DNA of 17,560 nucleotides from JBBTYZ01 sp038061595 (GCA_038061595.1 JBBTYZ010000034.1:1-17560); one strand, 5' to 3'. Counted from the first letter of the stretch, positions 1-7,470 are shown. Numbers and translations: made by a program. Notes: generated by a model from the sequence alone, not told the origin.

Positions 1-230
1 TCGAAGGGAATTCGGTAATCTTGGATCACGGGCAGGGGATGGTTTCCGAATATCTGCATCTATCAAAAGTGTCGGTCAAGGAGGGAGAATTTGTTCGGCG
101 TGGAGAAGTTTTGGGTTATGCCGGGGCGACGGGATTTGTAACAGGCCCACATTTGCACTTCGCAATAAAAATCGGGAAGGCCTATGTGGATCCAGTTCAG
201 TTCATTGAATCCTTTATAGAACGAGAGTAA
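1..230 (+). CDS. M23-family (LytM/NlpD type) metallopeptidase, C-terminal fragment
   Basis: The reading frame is already open at base 3 and runs to TAA at 228-230, so the gene begins outside the window. The visible part is the end of a peptidase M23 (lysostaphin-like, zinc-dependent cell-wall endopeptidase) domain. It shows LDHGQGMVSEYLHL, then the biotinyl/lipoyl-like turn VKEGEFVRRGEVLGYAGATG, then GPHLHF, the HxH motif whose His residues are the catalytic base and a zinc ligand in the family, followed by the usual VDP ending. The first zinc-binding His/Asp pair lies upstream and cannot be seen. Members are normally secreted and cut peptidoglycan cross-links, or act as inactive activators of amidases. 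Because HxH is intact, an active enzyme is plausible. The gene's tail overlaps that of the next gene, on the opposite strand, by 34 bases. Confidence 0.9.
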   Translation, partial: EGNSVILDHGQGMVSEYLHLSKVSVKEGEFVRRGEVLGYAGATGFVTGPHLHFAIKIGKAYVDPVQFIESFIERE

Positions 231-607
231 AAAATAGCTGCGAGTGATCCCAAGACATCAAAAATAATATCTAAGACAGAGTCTCCGAGTGAAGGCTGAA
301 GATTGATCGGGATATCATATAAATAGATAGATATTTGGCCAACAGTGAACTCGAAAAATTCCCAGATGATGCCGATTAAGAAAACAAAAAAGACCGTTTC
401 CCGAAACGATGGATTTTTTAATACCCAGAAACCTATTATGGCCACCCAAAAGCCTCCAACGAAATGAACTAGCGAGTCATAGCTCTGAAATTTGACGTAA
501 AAATCCAAAAATATGCCCAAGGCGTGGGCTAATAAGACGGCAAATGTTGATATTACGAGGGTTAGTTGCAAGTAAGACCTGTGGAAATTTGGCTTTGATT
601 TAAACAT
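197..607 (-). CDS. Small multi-pass membrane protein, DUF2238/YjdF-like
   Basis: This 136-aa protein has about four hydrophobic segments (around residues 12-35, 46-62, 68-84 and 108-126). Conserved-looking polar residues sit at the membrane: DSLVHFVGG, WEFFEFTVG and GDSVLDIIFDVLG. The spacing of D..HF.GG, WE..E and GDS..D...D..G resembles the DUF2238 (YjdF) family of uncharacterised inner-membrane proteins; that assignment is from memory of the family pattern. The ATG at 605-607 is preceded by GAGGG with a 4-base spacer, a good ribosome-binding site, so this start is favoured. The gene is divergent from the MscS-like gene and convergent with the M23 peptidase. Function is unknown. The acidic and His residues inside membrane segments suggest metal or proton handling, but that is speculation. 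Confidence 0.75.
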   Translation of the reverse strand: MFKSKPNFHRSYLQLTLVISTFAVLLAHALGIFLDFYVKFQSYDSLVHFVGGFWVAIIGFWVLKNPSFRETVFFVFLIGIIWEFFEFTVGQISIYLYDIPINLQPSLGDSVLDIIFDVLGSLAAIFYSRSIKDSMN

Positions 608-639
608 TTATCCCTCTATAATAATACAAAGGCTGAATA

Positions 640-648
640 TGTTATAAT
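640..648 (+). promoter_or_regulatory. Extended -10 promoter upstream of the MscS-like gene
   Basis: TGTTATAAT matches the extended -10 consensus TGnTATAAT exactly. No convincing -35 is seen 17 bases upstream (AATAAT). The expected start of transcription is near 655, giving a leader of about 60 bases before the ATG at 718. That leader contains a 14-codon open frame at 661-705. Confidence 0.5.
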
Positions 649-717
649 GCCTTAAAGCCGATGATGGCAAAAGGTCGAGTTTCTTTAGTCGGTATATATA
701 AGTAATAAAAATTAATT

Positions 718-1398
718 ATGATAGTAAGAGATTGGGTTTCAGTTATTGCTGGTTCATTGCAAAATCTATGGGCTGGCGCAGTAGGCGTATTGGGGGATAT
801 TATCGGAGCGTTAATCGTCCTAATTGTAGGATTAATCGTCGCTTCTGGCTTAGAATCGTTGGTTGAGAGGTTGGTTGGTTTGATAAAACTTGATAAGGTT
901 TTGTCTAACATTGGTATTAATGAACATCTTCGCAGGGCTGGAATGCAGCTTAATAGCGGAAAGTTCTTGGGAAAACTAGTTTATTGGTTCTTGGTCGTAG
1001 TATTTCTTTTGGCCGCGACCGATATCCTTGGATTCTTCACGTTGTCCAGCTTCTTAAGAGACGTTCTAGTCTATATTCCTAACGTTATCGTAGCCGTGCT
1101 TATCATGCTTGCCGCATTCGTTGTTGGTAATTTCATGAGGGGCGCAGTAAGGGCCGCGGTGAAGGGTACTAACTTACACGGAGCAAATTTCCTCTCCACC
1201 CTAACTTGGTGGGCAGTGGTTATGTTCGGTTTCTTGGCCGCTCTTTCGCAGCTTCACGTTGCAGTAACTTTGGTTAACTCCTTGGTTACCGGTTTTGTAG
1301 CAATGCTCGCCTTAGCTGGTGGCATCGCTTTCGGATTAGGAGGAAAAGAGTATGCAGCGCATCTCTTGAACAAACTAAGAGAACGAACAGAAGGATAA
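718..1398 (+). CDS. Small mechanosensitive-channel-like membrane protein (conserved TM-helix family)
   Basis: This 226-aa integral membrane protein has about five hydrophobic helices (near residues 20-42, 84-106, 115-138, 160-182 and 186-205). Each of the repeated units begins with a helix rich in Gly/Ala/Val, as in the 'conserved TM helix' domain of MscS-like proteins. The last helix, ending MLALAGGIAFGLGGKEYAAHLL, resembles the Gly/Ala-packed pore helix (TM3) of MscS. There is no C-terminal cytoplasmic beta/vestibule domain, so it is far shorter than true MscS (about 286 aa) and may be a minimal channel or a scaffold. The first helix is preceded by an amphipathic stretch. No Shine-Dalgarno sequence is visible before the ATG at 718, where the sequence is simply AT-rich. 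It stands alone between a divergent gene and rplU. The likely role is osmotic safety valve or membrane organisation, by inference from the family. Confidence 0.8.
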   Translation: MIVRDWVSVIAGSLQNLWAGAVGVLGDIIGALIVLIVGLIVASGLESLVERLVGLIKLDKVLSNIGINEHLRRAGMQLNSGKFLGKLVYWFLVVVFLLAATDILGFFTLSSFLRDVLVYIPNVIVAVLIMLAAFVVGNFMRGAVRAAVKGTNLHGANFLSTLTWWAVVMFGFLAALSQLHVAVTLVNSLVTGFVAMLALAGGIAFGLGGKEYAAHLLNKLRERTEG

Positions 1399-1420
1399 AT
1401 CCTTTAGCTAAATGCTATGT

Positions 1421-1455
1421 AATACGCCCGGTTGCAAAAAAGCTCCGGGCGTATT
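1421..1455 (+). other. Perfect 11-bp hairpin in front of rplU
   Basis: The arms AATACGCCCGG (1421-1431) and CCGGGCGTATT (1445-1455) pair perfectly around a 13-base loop (1432-1444). It lies 22 bases after the MscS-like stop and 12 bases before the rplU start. It could be the terminator of the upstream gene, though the following run ATATT is a poor U-tract. It could also be a regulatory hairpin for rplU. The predicted rplU promoter uses the loop for its -35 and touches the right arm with its -10. Confidence 0.55.
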
Positions 1456-1460
1456 ATATT
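1432..1460 (+). promoter_or_regulatory. Candidate rplU promoter giving a leaderless message
   Basis: TTGCAA (1432-1437) and TATATT (1455-1460) are separated by exactly 17 bases. Each matches the sigma-70 consensus reasonably well. Transcription would begin at about 1467, essentially at the rplU ATG (1468). No Shine-Dalgarno sequence lies before that ATG. Confidence 0.4.
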
Positions 1461-1467
1461 AGTGCTT

Positions 1468-1767
1468 ATGTTTGCAGTCATAGAAACCGGCGGGAAACAG
1501 TATAGGGTTTCTACCGGCCTAAAATTGAGAATAGAGAAAATAGAGGGTGAGCCTCAAAGCAAGGTTATTTTTGACCGCGTTCTTTTGAAATCAGACAAGG
1601 ATGTTGAAGTCGGTACGCCGTATATTAAAACCCACGTTGAGGGGAAGATATTGGAGCAAGCTAGAGACAAAAAAAAGATAGTTTTCAGATATCATTCCAA
1701 AACCCGCTATAGAAAGATGAAAGGACACAGACAGCATTATACGGAAGTTGAGATAACGAAGATTTAA
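1468..1767 (+). CDS. rplU: Large-subunit ribosomal protein bL21
   Basis: The 99-aa product begins MFAVIETGGKQYRV, the standard N-terminus of L21, which binds 23S rRNA in the large subunit. The C-terminal part KKKIVFRYHSKTRYRKMKGHRQHYTEVEITKI carries the L21 signature (K.R...GHRQ.yT...I) and the expected basic surface. Length matches the family (about 100-105 aa). An open frame extends 12 codons upstream (to a TTG at 1432), but that extension lies in the hairpin and has no resemblance to L21, so ATG 1468 is the start. The usual partner gene rpmA (L27) is not adjacent; the gene is followed directly by a terminator and then convergent recR. No Shine-Dalgarno sequence is present, consistent with a leaderless transcript. 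Confidence 0.95.
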   Translation: MFAVIETGGKQYRVSTGLKLRIEKIEGEPQSKVIFDRVLLKSDKDVEVGTPYIKTHVEGKILEQARDKKKIVFRYHSKTRYRKMKGHRQHYTEVEITKI

Positions 1768-1791
1768 AAAATCGCCATGTGGCGGTTTTTT
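1766..1791. terminator. Bidirectional terminator between rplU and recR
   Basis: The arm AAAAAATCGCC and the arm GGCGGTTTTTT pair around loop ATGT (1777-1780), with one T·G wobble. The T-run follows in the plus direction, and the A-run gives a T-run in the minus direction. It ends both convergent genes. It overlaps both the rplU stop codon (TAA at 1765-1767) and the recR stop codon (read from 1792 to 1790). Confidence 0.85.
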
Positions 1792-2380
1792 AGTTTCTCC
1801 TCTCTAGCGCTTGTGACAACGTTTCTTCGTCCGCAAACTCTATCTCTCCGCCTGTCGGAATGCCACGCCCCAAACGGGTTATCTTTTCGGATAAATCCTT
1901 GAACTCTTGTTTTATGAGTCCGCCCACGAAGTCCCCGAAAGTGCTGGGGGAGAGAGCTACAATTATTTCCTTTGCTTTCCCAGAATTTTTTATTTTATCC
2001 TTTAGGGTCTGGAGTCTTAATTTCTGAGCGACTTCTAAAGATCCTCGCTCTGTTAGTTCGCCCAGAACGAGGTAGTGGCCCTTGAAATTACCGGTTTGTT
2101 CCAAAGACATTAAATCCGTTTCTTTCTCTACTATCGCAATGACGCTTTTATCTCTTTTTGGATTGGAACAGATGCCACACAAGTCTTTTCCATCACTCAA
2201 AAAAAAGCACTGCCCGCACCGATTTATTTTTTTTAAATTCCCAACTGCTTTCTCAAGCGCATCAAGATCGTTTTTGTCGGCTGAAGCCAGATAAAATGCA
2301 AGACGAGTTGCTAAGCGTGGTCCTAAGGAGGGTAATTTGGAAAACCTTTCTATAAAGTATTTTATGGATTCTGGAATCAT
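1790..2380 (-). CDS. recR: Recombination mediator protein RecR
   Basis: This 196-aa protein has the family's usual length and order. An N-terminal helix-hairpin-helix region (SKLPSLGPRLATRLAFYL, residues 14-31) comes first. A four-Cys zinc finger follows (C55, C58, C68, C71), then a Toprim domain starting at about residue 79 (VIAIVEKETDLMSLE). The C-terminal segment LGRGIPTGGEIEFADEETL is conserved in RecR. RecR works with RecO and RecF to load RecA on gapped single-stranded DNA. Its ATG begins one base after the dnaB stop (dnaB TAA 2384-2382, recR ATG 2380), so it is probably translated by coupling from the dnaB message. The more common dnaX-ybaB-recR arrangement is absent here. Confidence 0.95.
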   Translation of the reverse strand: MIPESIKYFIERFSKLPSLGPRLATRLAFYLASADKNDLDALEKAVGNLKKINRCGQCFFLSDGKDLCGICSNPKRDKSVIAIVEKETDLMSLEQTGNFKGHYLVLGELTERGSLEVAQKLRLQTLKDKIKNSGKAKEIIVALSPSTFGDFVGGLIKQEFKDLSEKITRLGRGIPTGGEIEFADEETLSQALERRN

Positions 2381-2381
2381 T

Positions 2382-3731
2382 TTATTCTGCTTGAGGAGTG
2401 TGAAGCGTATCTATGTTCCGGAAAGTAACCTTCTCCTGGTCAAATTTTAACTTCACAGTTCCTATCGGGCCATTGCGGTGCTTGGCGATTATTACTTCAA
2501 CCATATTCATATCTTCTTCTGCGGTATCACGTTCGCGGTCCTTTCTAAAAAGAAGCATTACAACATCGGCATCTTGTTCCAAAGAACCGCTTTCTCTTAA
2601 GTCAGAAAGCCGAGGGACCTTACCTTCTCTTTGGTCAACGGCGCGAGAAAGCTGAGAGACGGCTAAAACGGGGATGTTTAGTTCTCTTGCAAGCGATTTT
2701 AATCCACGGGATATCTCGGTTACCTGTTGTACTATATTATCGCTCGTGCCTCTCGGGTGGATTAATTGCAGATAATCAACTATTAGAAGGTCCAGGCCGT
2801 GATCTATTTGTAGTCTGCGGGCCATTGAGCGCATCTGCAGTATATTGGGTGAGGCGGTGTCGTCAATGAAGAATTTTGTTTTAGAAAGTTCGTCAAAAGA
2901 TTTTTGAATGAGTGAAAATTCAATATCGTCGTTGATTCGTCCGGAGCGGAGTCTCCAAAGGGGTATTTCAGATTGTGATGATATAAGACGATCAATAACC
3001 TGGTCGCGGGACATTTCAAGAGAAAAAATTCCTACTGATTTCCCACTCATGGCTGTCTGACGCGCGATGTCGAGCACAAAAGCTGTTTTACCAAAAGAAG
3101 GGCGCGCGCCAACGATTATAAGATCCGACTTCTGAAGTCCGGAAAGAATATTATCTATTCCTCTAAACTGTGTGGGTATTCCGCGCAAAGCATCGCCTTC
3201 TCCGCGGTGTAGTCTTTCAAAACGTTCGTAAGCCAAAGGCAACTCGTCTTTTATATGGAAAAATTTCTGAGTTCGCGATTTTCCGGATATATCGAATATT
3301 TTTTGCTCTACTCGGTCCAATAAACTTTCGAAATCATCTTGGTTGAATGCTTGTTCATTTATTTCTGACGACGCGCCGATAAGGTCGCGTCTCACTCTTT
3401 GTTCTCGAACAGTGTTTGCGTAATGTTCTATGTGTGCGGATGTGGGGACGCCACCGATAAGTTCAGCAAGATAATCTGCACCGCCCGCATCGTTCAATAA
3501 TTTTTTCTCCTTGAGCCGGCTTGTAACGGTGAGGAGGTCGATCGGCTCGCCGCGTTCAAAGAGTTCAAGCATCGCTTCAAAAATATCCTGATGGGTGGGG
3601 TGATAAAAGTCGGAAGAAATCAAAATGTCCGCAACTTTTACAATTGCGTCCTTGTCTAACATAATTGCGCCTAACACGGATCGCTCCGCTTCAAGGTCTT
3701 GGGGTGGTATTTTTATATTGGCTTTAGCCAT
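2382..3731 (-). CDS. dnaB: Replicative DNA helicase DnaB
   Basis: This 449-aa protein has the usual DnaB length. The N-terminal helical domain (about residues 10-110) begins PPQDLEAERSVLGAIMLD, the classic DnaB start. The RecA-fold helicase domain starts near residue 185. Walker A is GARPSFGKT (208-216), Walker B is DLLIVDYLQLI, the conserved motif LSRAVDQREGKVPRLSDLRESG follows, then SLEQDADVVMLLFR with the arginine finger region, and finally KHRNGPIGTVKLKF. No intein is present. It unwinds DNA ahead of the replication fork as a ring hexamer. Its first 19 bases overlap the end of cysS in another frame, and recR follows after one base, so all three are likely co-transcribed. The start ATG at 3729-3731 gives MAKANIKIPPQ. 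Confidence 0.97.
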   Translation of the reverse strand: MAKANIKIPPQDLEAERSVLGAIMLDKDAIVKVADILISSDFYHPTHQDIFEAMLELFERGEPIDLLTVTSRLKEKKLLNDAGGADYLAELIGGVPTSAHIEHYANTVREQRVRRDLIGASSEINEQAFNQDDFESLLDRVEQKIFDISGKSRTQKFFHIKDELPLAYERFERLHRGEGDALRGIPTQFRGIDNILSGLQKSDLIIVGARPSFGKTAFVLDIARQTAMSGKSVGIFSLEMSRDQVIDRLISSQSEIPLWRLRSGRINDDIEFSLIQKSFDELSKTKFFIDDTASPNILQMRSMARRLQIDHGLDLLIVDYLQLIHPRGTSDNIVQQVTEISRGLKSLARELNIPVLAVSQLSRAVDQREGKVPRLSDLRESGSLEQDADVVMLLFRKDRERDTAEEDMNMVEVIIAKHRNGPIGTVKLKFDQEKVTFRNIDTLHTPQAE

Positions 3732-5131
3732 GGTCCTAAAGGCGTATCCTCTAGGCTATATCCTAATCCTTTTAGTTTTTTTCTCAAGGCATCGGACTGC
3801 ATAAACTGTTTACTTCCTCTGAATTTCTCCCGGTCGTTCGCAATTTTTTGAATATCTCTCGGGATTTTGTAAGTCTTGAGCTTAATCCCTAGGATATCTA
3901 GGGTACTGTCGATGAATTCCTTGAGTTTCTTAGCGTCCTCTGCGCTCACACCCCATAATTTGTCCTGATACATCGCCTCCGATGCGAATAAATGACCCAT
4001 AAATTCAGGCGTATTGAAATCATCATCAAGGGTTTCATGGAAAGATCTTTGCAATTTTTCTATGTGGATGTGCATATCGCCGCTTGATACTATTTTTTTA
4101 TTATTCTTTATGACCATATTCAACTTATTCACGAGATCGGTCAGTTTTAATATTTCGGTTCTGGCTTGTTCGGCGAGAGCATTCGTGTAGTTAACGGGGG
4201 AGCGGTAATGATGGCGTAAAACCATCCAGCGCAAAACCTCCGGCGGATATTCTTTCAAGAAATCTCTGATGGTCAGGAAATTCTTTAAGCTCTTGGACAT
4301 TTTTTTGCCGTTTATCAAAAGAAATCCAGTGTGCATCCATGTTTTTACGAATGGATGTTTTCCGGAAGCCGCCTCTTGTTGTGCTATCTCGGCTTCGTGG
4401 TGTGGGAATTTTAGATCAACCGCTCCGCCATGGAGATCGTATTGCGGTCCGAAAAACTTTTCTGAAATAGCAGTGTCTTCTATATGCCAACCAGGCCTGC
4501 CCCAACCCAATGAAGTGTTCCACGCCGGTTCACCTTTAATTATTTTCATTTTTTTACCGGTTGGGTTTTTAGAAGAAACAAATTTCCACAGCGCGAAATC
4601 ACCTTTATTTATTTTATCTTTCCCCGTATCTATTCTTGACGTTGAATCTTCGGCCGCCTCAACAGTTCTGTGCGCCAGTTTCCCATAATCTTTAAATTTA
4701 GAAATATCAAAATAATATCCGTCTTCCGCCTCGTACGCATAACCCTTTTTGATGAGCGCTTGCACTTGTCGCACTATTTCAGGGATAAATTTACTTGCCG
4801 GCGCGTATTCATTTACAGAAACAATGCCGAGGTTTTTCATGTCCTCTAGGTATTTTTTCTCAAAAGATTTGACGAGCGCAAAAGGGCTTCTCTTTTCGGA
4901 TTTACCGCGCTCAATTATTTTGTCATCAATGTCTGTTATGTTTTGCAGGTAAAAGACATCAAAATTTCTATATCGTAGATATCTAACTATTGAGTCAAAA
5001 ACTAGGTAAGTCCTTGCGTGGCCTATATGAGCATAGTCATAAACGGTAGGTCCACAAACAAATAACCGCAGTGTGCGGCCAGTATTTTTAACCTCCTCTT
5101 TTTTACCCGAAAGGGTGTTATATATGAACAT
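3713..5131 (-). CDS. cysS: Cysteinyl-tRNA synthetase with an altered zinc site
   Basis: This 472-aa class I synthetase attaches cysteine to tRNA-Cys. Visible are C26 in FVCGPTVYDYAHIGHARTYL (first zinc ligand plus the HIGH motif at 35-38), the NITDIDDKI block, GRPGWHIE, HGGAVDLKFPHHEAE (residues 234-248) and the KMSKS loop KKMSKSLKNF. In the E. coli enzyme the zinc ligands are Cys28, Cys209, His234 and Glu238. The counterparts here are C26, D219, H244 and E248, so the second Cys is Asp (codon GAC at 4477-4475). The C-terminal anticodon-binding region is present and ends LGPWLKPI. The ATG shares a base with the stop of the upstream gene (TAATG), with GGAG three bases before the ATG, indicating translational coupling. 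Confidence 0.95.
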   Translation of the reverse strand: MFIYNTLSGKKEEVKNTGRTLRLFVCGPTVYDYAHIGHARTYLVFDSIVRYLRYRNFDVFYLQNITDIDDKIIERGKSEKRSPFALVKSFEKKYLEDMKNLGIVSVNEYAPASKFIPEIVRQVQALIKKGYAYEAEDGYYFDISKFKDYGKLAHRTVEAAEDSTSRIDTGKDKINKGDFALWKFVSSKNPTGKKMKIIKGEPAWNTSLGWGRPGWHIEDTAISEKFFGPQYDLHGGAVDLKFPHHEAEIAQQEAASGKHPFVKTWMHTGFLLINGKKMSKSLKNFLTIRDFLKEYPPEVLRWMVLRHHYRSPVNYTNALAEQARTEILKLTDLVNKLNMVIKNNKKIVSSGDMHIHIEKLQRSFHETLDDDFNTPEFMGHLFASEAMYQDKLWGVSAEDAKKLKEFIDSTLDILGIKLKTYKIPRDIQKIANDREKFRGSKQFMQSDALRKKLKGLGYSLEDTPLGPWLKPI

Positions 5132-6045
5132 TATTTACTCCAATTAAGAACTACATTGTCTACTCTGGGGGTCAGGCTTTGGCTGGTGTCAGACAATAAC
5201 AATACCCGATATCTAAGGTAACGTTTGTTTGAAACCCAAGTGCGATTACAACCAGTTATAACGATTGGTGTGCCCGCGCTCCCTGGGCCAAAATATTGGT
5301 CAGTATCTCCTTGTCCGTCGCAAGACGCATCAGGTCCCCAATAATTCCATGGGCCAGCGCTTGAAGTTGCAACAGCGATTTGAAACTTTACGGATGTTCC
5401 TGCTGGCTGGCTGCCCTGCCAGATAATACTGTTCAAGATGGCGCCAGGCGTAACTTGTGTGTCAAAAATAGCGGAGTCCAATGTTCCAACTATAGATCCC
5501 GGGTGCCAGCTTGATACAACTTTATAGTTGGAGACTCCACAAACTCCTGGGTCAGCGCAATTGAAACTTATCCAGCCCTCGATGTCATTCCAGGCATAGT
5601 TATTAAATACTCCGTTTGAATCTATGACGACTTGGTATGTTGATTGGGCGCAAGTGCTTGAAGCGAGGCATTGAGCATTATCACATTTGAAGCTTATCCA
5701 CCCGACGCTGTCGTTCCATCCGCAGCCATCCAAATTCCCGCTGCCGTTCGGGTTTAGAACCTGATAGTTGCTGACTCCGCAGATGTCGCCGATAGATGTT
5801 GTGTGACAGTCAAGTGATATTTCACCAATAGACGAACTTGCGTAACCGGATAAGCTCGAAGTTCCAGCACTTATAGTGTTCGTGTTATAAAAATCCCACC
5901 AGCCGCTTGTGTCGGACCAGGCAAAATGTTCTGTGGCCACGGAGCTTATATTTGTCACTGATTTTGCGAGTTTTAGGAATAAAGAAAAAGCTATTAGCAC
6001 TACAAAAACAGCAATTATTCCGTGAAAAATCTTAGGAAGCTTCAT
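5131..6045 (-). CDS. Secreted or membrane-anchored protein with tryptophan-rich repeats
   Basis: The 304-aa protein begins with a short basic N-terminus and one hydrophobic segment (about residues 7-27: signal peptide or anchor). Residues 42-163 hold an imperfect repeat: AWSDTSGWWDF (42-52), a weaker GYASSSIGEISLDC (67-80), GWNDSVGWISFKC (109-121) and AWNDIEGWISFNC (151-163). They alternate with CGVSNYQV (89-96), STYQV (135-139) and CGVSNYKV (169-176). The Cys residues recur at matching places, suggesting disulfides outside the cell. The C-terminal third (about 190-304) is beta-rich and ends YLRYRVLLLSD...TPRVDNVVLNWSK, like modules often repeated in CPR surface proteins (recalled, not searched). 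It probably acts on the cell surface; binding function unknown. It sits first in a cluster with cysS, dnaB and recR and carries the likely promoter. Confidence 0.8.
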   Translation of the reverse strand: MKLPKIFHGIIAVFVVLIAFSLFLKLAKSVTNISSVATEHFAWSDTSGWWDFYNTNTISAGTSSLSGYASSSIGEISLDCHTTSIGDICGVSNYQVLNPNGSGNLDGCGWNDSVGWISFKCDNAQCLASSTCAQSTYQVVIDSNGVFNNYAWNDIEGWISFNCADPGVCGVSNYKVVSSWHPGSIVGTLDSAIFDTQVTPGAILNSIIWQGSQPAGTSVKFQIAVATSSAGPWNYWGPDASCDGQGDTDQYFGPGSAGTPIVITGCNRTWVSNKRYLRYRVLLLSDTSQSLTPRVDNVVLNWSK

Positions 6046-6052
6046 TGTTTAA

Positions 6053-6061
6053 ATTATAGCA
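6053..6061 (-). promoter_or_regulatory. Extended -10 promoter of the W-repeat gene and cysS-dnaB-recR
   Basis: On the minus strand the sequence reads TGCTATAAT, an exact extended -10. Only seven bases separate it from the ATG at 6045-6043, so transcription would start at or next to the start codon. No good -35 is seen. This may drive the whole four-gene minus-strand cluster. Confidence 0.5.
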
Positions 6062-6073
6062 AAAAAGTGATGA

Positions 6074-6982
6074 GTGGGGTTGACCGAGGGCATCTACGCT
6101 GATAAATTTAAAAGTAATTTTATGGGCAAGTTTTGGTTGGGTTTAATCGGAATTTTGGCTGTTTCGTCCATATTTTTTGGCGAGAGTATTGATGATTTGG
6201 TTCGGCATGCTTTTTTTTCATCAAGAGAGCCGGTTTTAGAAATACCCCTTACGGCAGATTTGAAGGAAAGTGTGAAAATAAGAGAGGTTAAAACACCAAT
6301 TAAAAAAGACGAGAAAAATTTAAACGGCAAGGCTGTCACTCCCGCCCCAACTGTCTTTGTAGCGACTTCTGCGCTGCAGACAGCGAAGTCATCTACAACG
6401 ACTAACGAAATATCACAAAATAGTTTTAATCCTCAGCCGGCGGCGACTTCCTCGCCAGGCGCTACTTCTTCAGCGCTCCAAATATTTGAGTCTCAACCAG
6501 AAACCGTTCCAACCCCATCACCTACATCTCAGGCTTCCGACCCACAATATCAGCATCTTATGATAAGCGAAGTCATGGTTGGTGTGGAAGGAAATGCAAA
6601 TTATGAATTTATAGAACTTTATAACCCAACATCGGTTCAGATTGATCTAACGGGTTGGAGCATCAAAAAAAAGAGTTCAACTGGTACGGAGTCAACGCTT
6701 GTCGCTTCAAGCAGATTGAACGGTAAGGTTGTGCTTCCAGGAAAACATTTCTTAACTTCAGGAGAAGGATATAACGGCGCAGTCGCCGTAGATGTTCCTT
6801 GGCCGTCATCTTATACGATAGCTTATACAAACAATGCCATCGTTCTTTATAATCCGAACGGAAAGGTTGAGGAAGTCGGTTGGGAAGAAATACCGAAAAA
6901 TGAAAGTTTGGAAAGAAAATCTTGGAATACTAATGAGTTTTTGCTTCAATCTTCTCCTAATCCTCAAAACTCACAGAATTGA
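6074..6982 (+). CDS. Membrane-anchored lamin-tail-domain surface protein
   Basis: As read from GTG 6074 the product is 302 aa. A start at ATG 6122 (MGKFWLGLIG, 286 aa) is equally possible, and neither has a clear ribosome-binding site. A hydrophobic segment (about residues 19-36) acts as a signal anchor. Next comes a low-complexity linker rich in Ser, Thr, Ala and Pro (about 85-158), then a lamin-tail (LTD) immunoglobulin-like domain from residue 162. The LTD features are LMISEVMVG, YEFIELYNPTSVQIDLTGWSIKK, VVLPGKHFLTS and NNAIVLYNPNGKVEEVGW, all typical landmarks of the fold. Bacterial LTDs are found on secreted proteins and nucleases; no nuclease domain is present here. It is likely displayed on the cell surface. 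Its TGA overlaps the ATG of the next gene (TGATG). Confidence 0.8.
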   Translation: MGLTEGIYADKFKSNFMGKFWLGLIGILAVSSIFFGESIDDLVRHAFFSSREPVLEIPLTADLKESVKIREVKTPIKKDEKNLNGKAVTPAPTVFVATSALQTAKSSTTTNEISQNSFNPQPAATSSPGATSSALQIFESQPETVPTPSPTSQASDPQYQHLMISEVMVGVEGNANYEFIELYNPTSVQIDLTGWSIKKKSSTGTESTLVASSRLNGKVVLPGKHFLTSGEGYNGAVAVDVPWPSSYTIAYTNNAIVLYNPNGKVEEVGWEEIPKNESLERKSWNTNEFLLQSSPNPQNSQN

Positions 6983-7470
6983 TGCTTGATATAATTGTTG
7001 TGTTGCACAACGTGAGAAGTTTACATAACGTCGGTTCCATATTTAGAACCGCTGATGCTGCCGGAATTAAAAAAATATATCTTTGCGGTATCACTCCAAG
7101 TCCCTTGGATAGATTCGGAAAGTTGCGAGAACAATTCAAAAAAGTTTCTCTTGGTGCGGAAAATTCTGTACAGTGGGAAAAATCACTCTCGACAACCCAG
7201 CTAATTGTCCGATTAAAAAAACAGGACTACAAAATTTTAGCGGTAGAGCAAGCTAAGAGGGCAACGCCTTATTACAAAATTAATCGGTCTTATGTTAAAA
7301 ATTTCAAGACATGTTTGGTGTTGGGCAACGAAATAAAAGGGATTCCAACAAGTATTCTGAAGAAAGCCGATAAGATACTAGAAATTCCAATGAGGGGCGA
7401 AAAAGAATCTTTAAATGTTGCAGTGGCCTTTGGGATAGTGGCGTATAGCCTGATGCTACCCGTGTTATAA
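6982..7470 (+). CDS. SpoU/TrmH-family RNA 2'-O-methyltransferase
   Basis: The protein of about 162 aa contains the three SPOUT motifs: NVRSLHNVGSIFRTADAAG (motif 1, with the conserved Asn and Arg), CLVLGNEIKGI (motif 2) and IPMRGEKESLNVAVAFGIVAY (motif 3). The last two form the trefoil-knot S-adenosylmethionine site. It is a minimal SpoU catalytic domain without the N-terminal RNA-binding extension of RlmB. Members methylate the 2'-OH of a ribose in tRNA or rRNA; the exact target cannot be read from the sequence. The ATG at 6982 overlaps the preceding stop; an in-frame TTG at 6979 is ignored. The end of the frame contains the promoter of the next gene. Confidence 0.9.
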   Translation: MLDIIVVLHNVRSLHNVGSIFRTADAAGIKKIYLCGITPSPLDRFGKLREQFKKVSLGAENSVQWEKSLSTTQLIVRLKKQDYKILAVEQAKRATPYYKINRSYVKNFKTCLVLGNEIKGIPTSILKKADKILEIPMRGEKESLNVAVAFGIVAYSLMLPVL

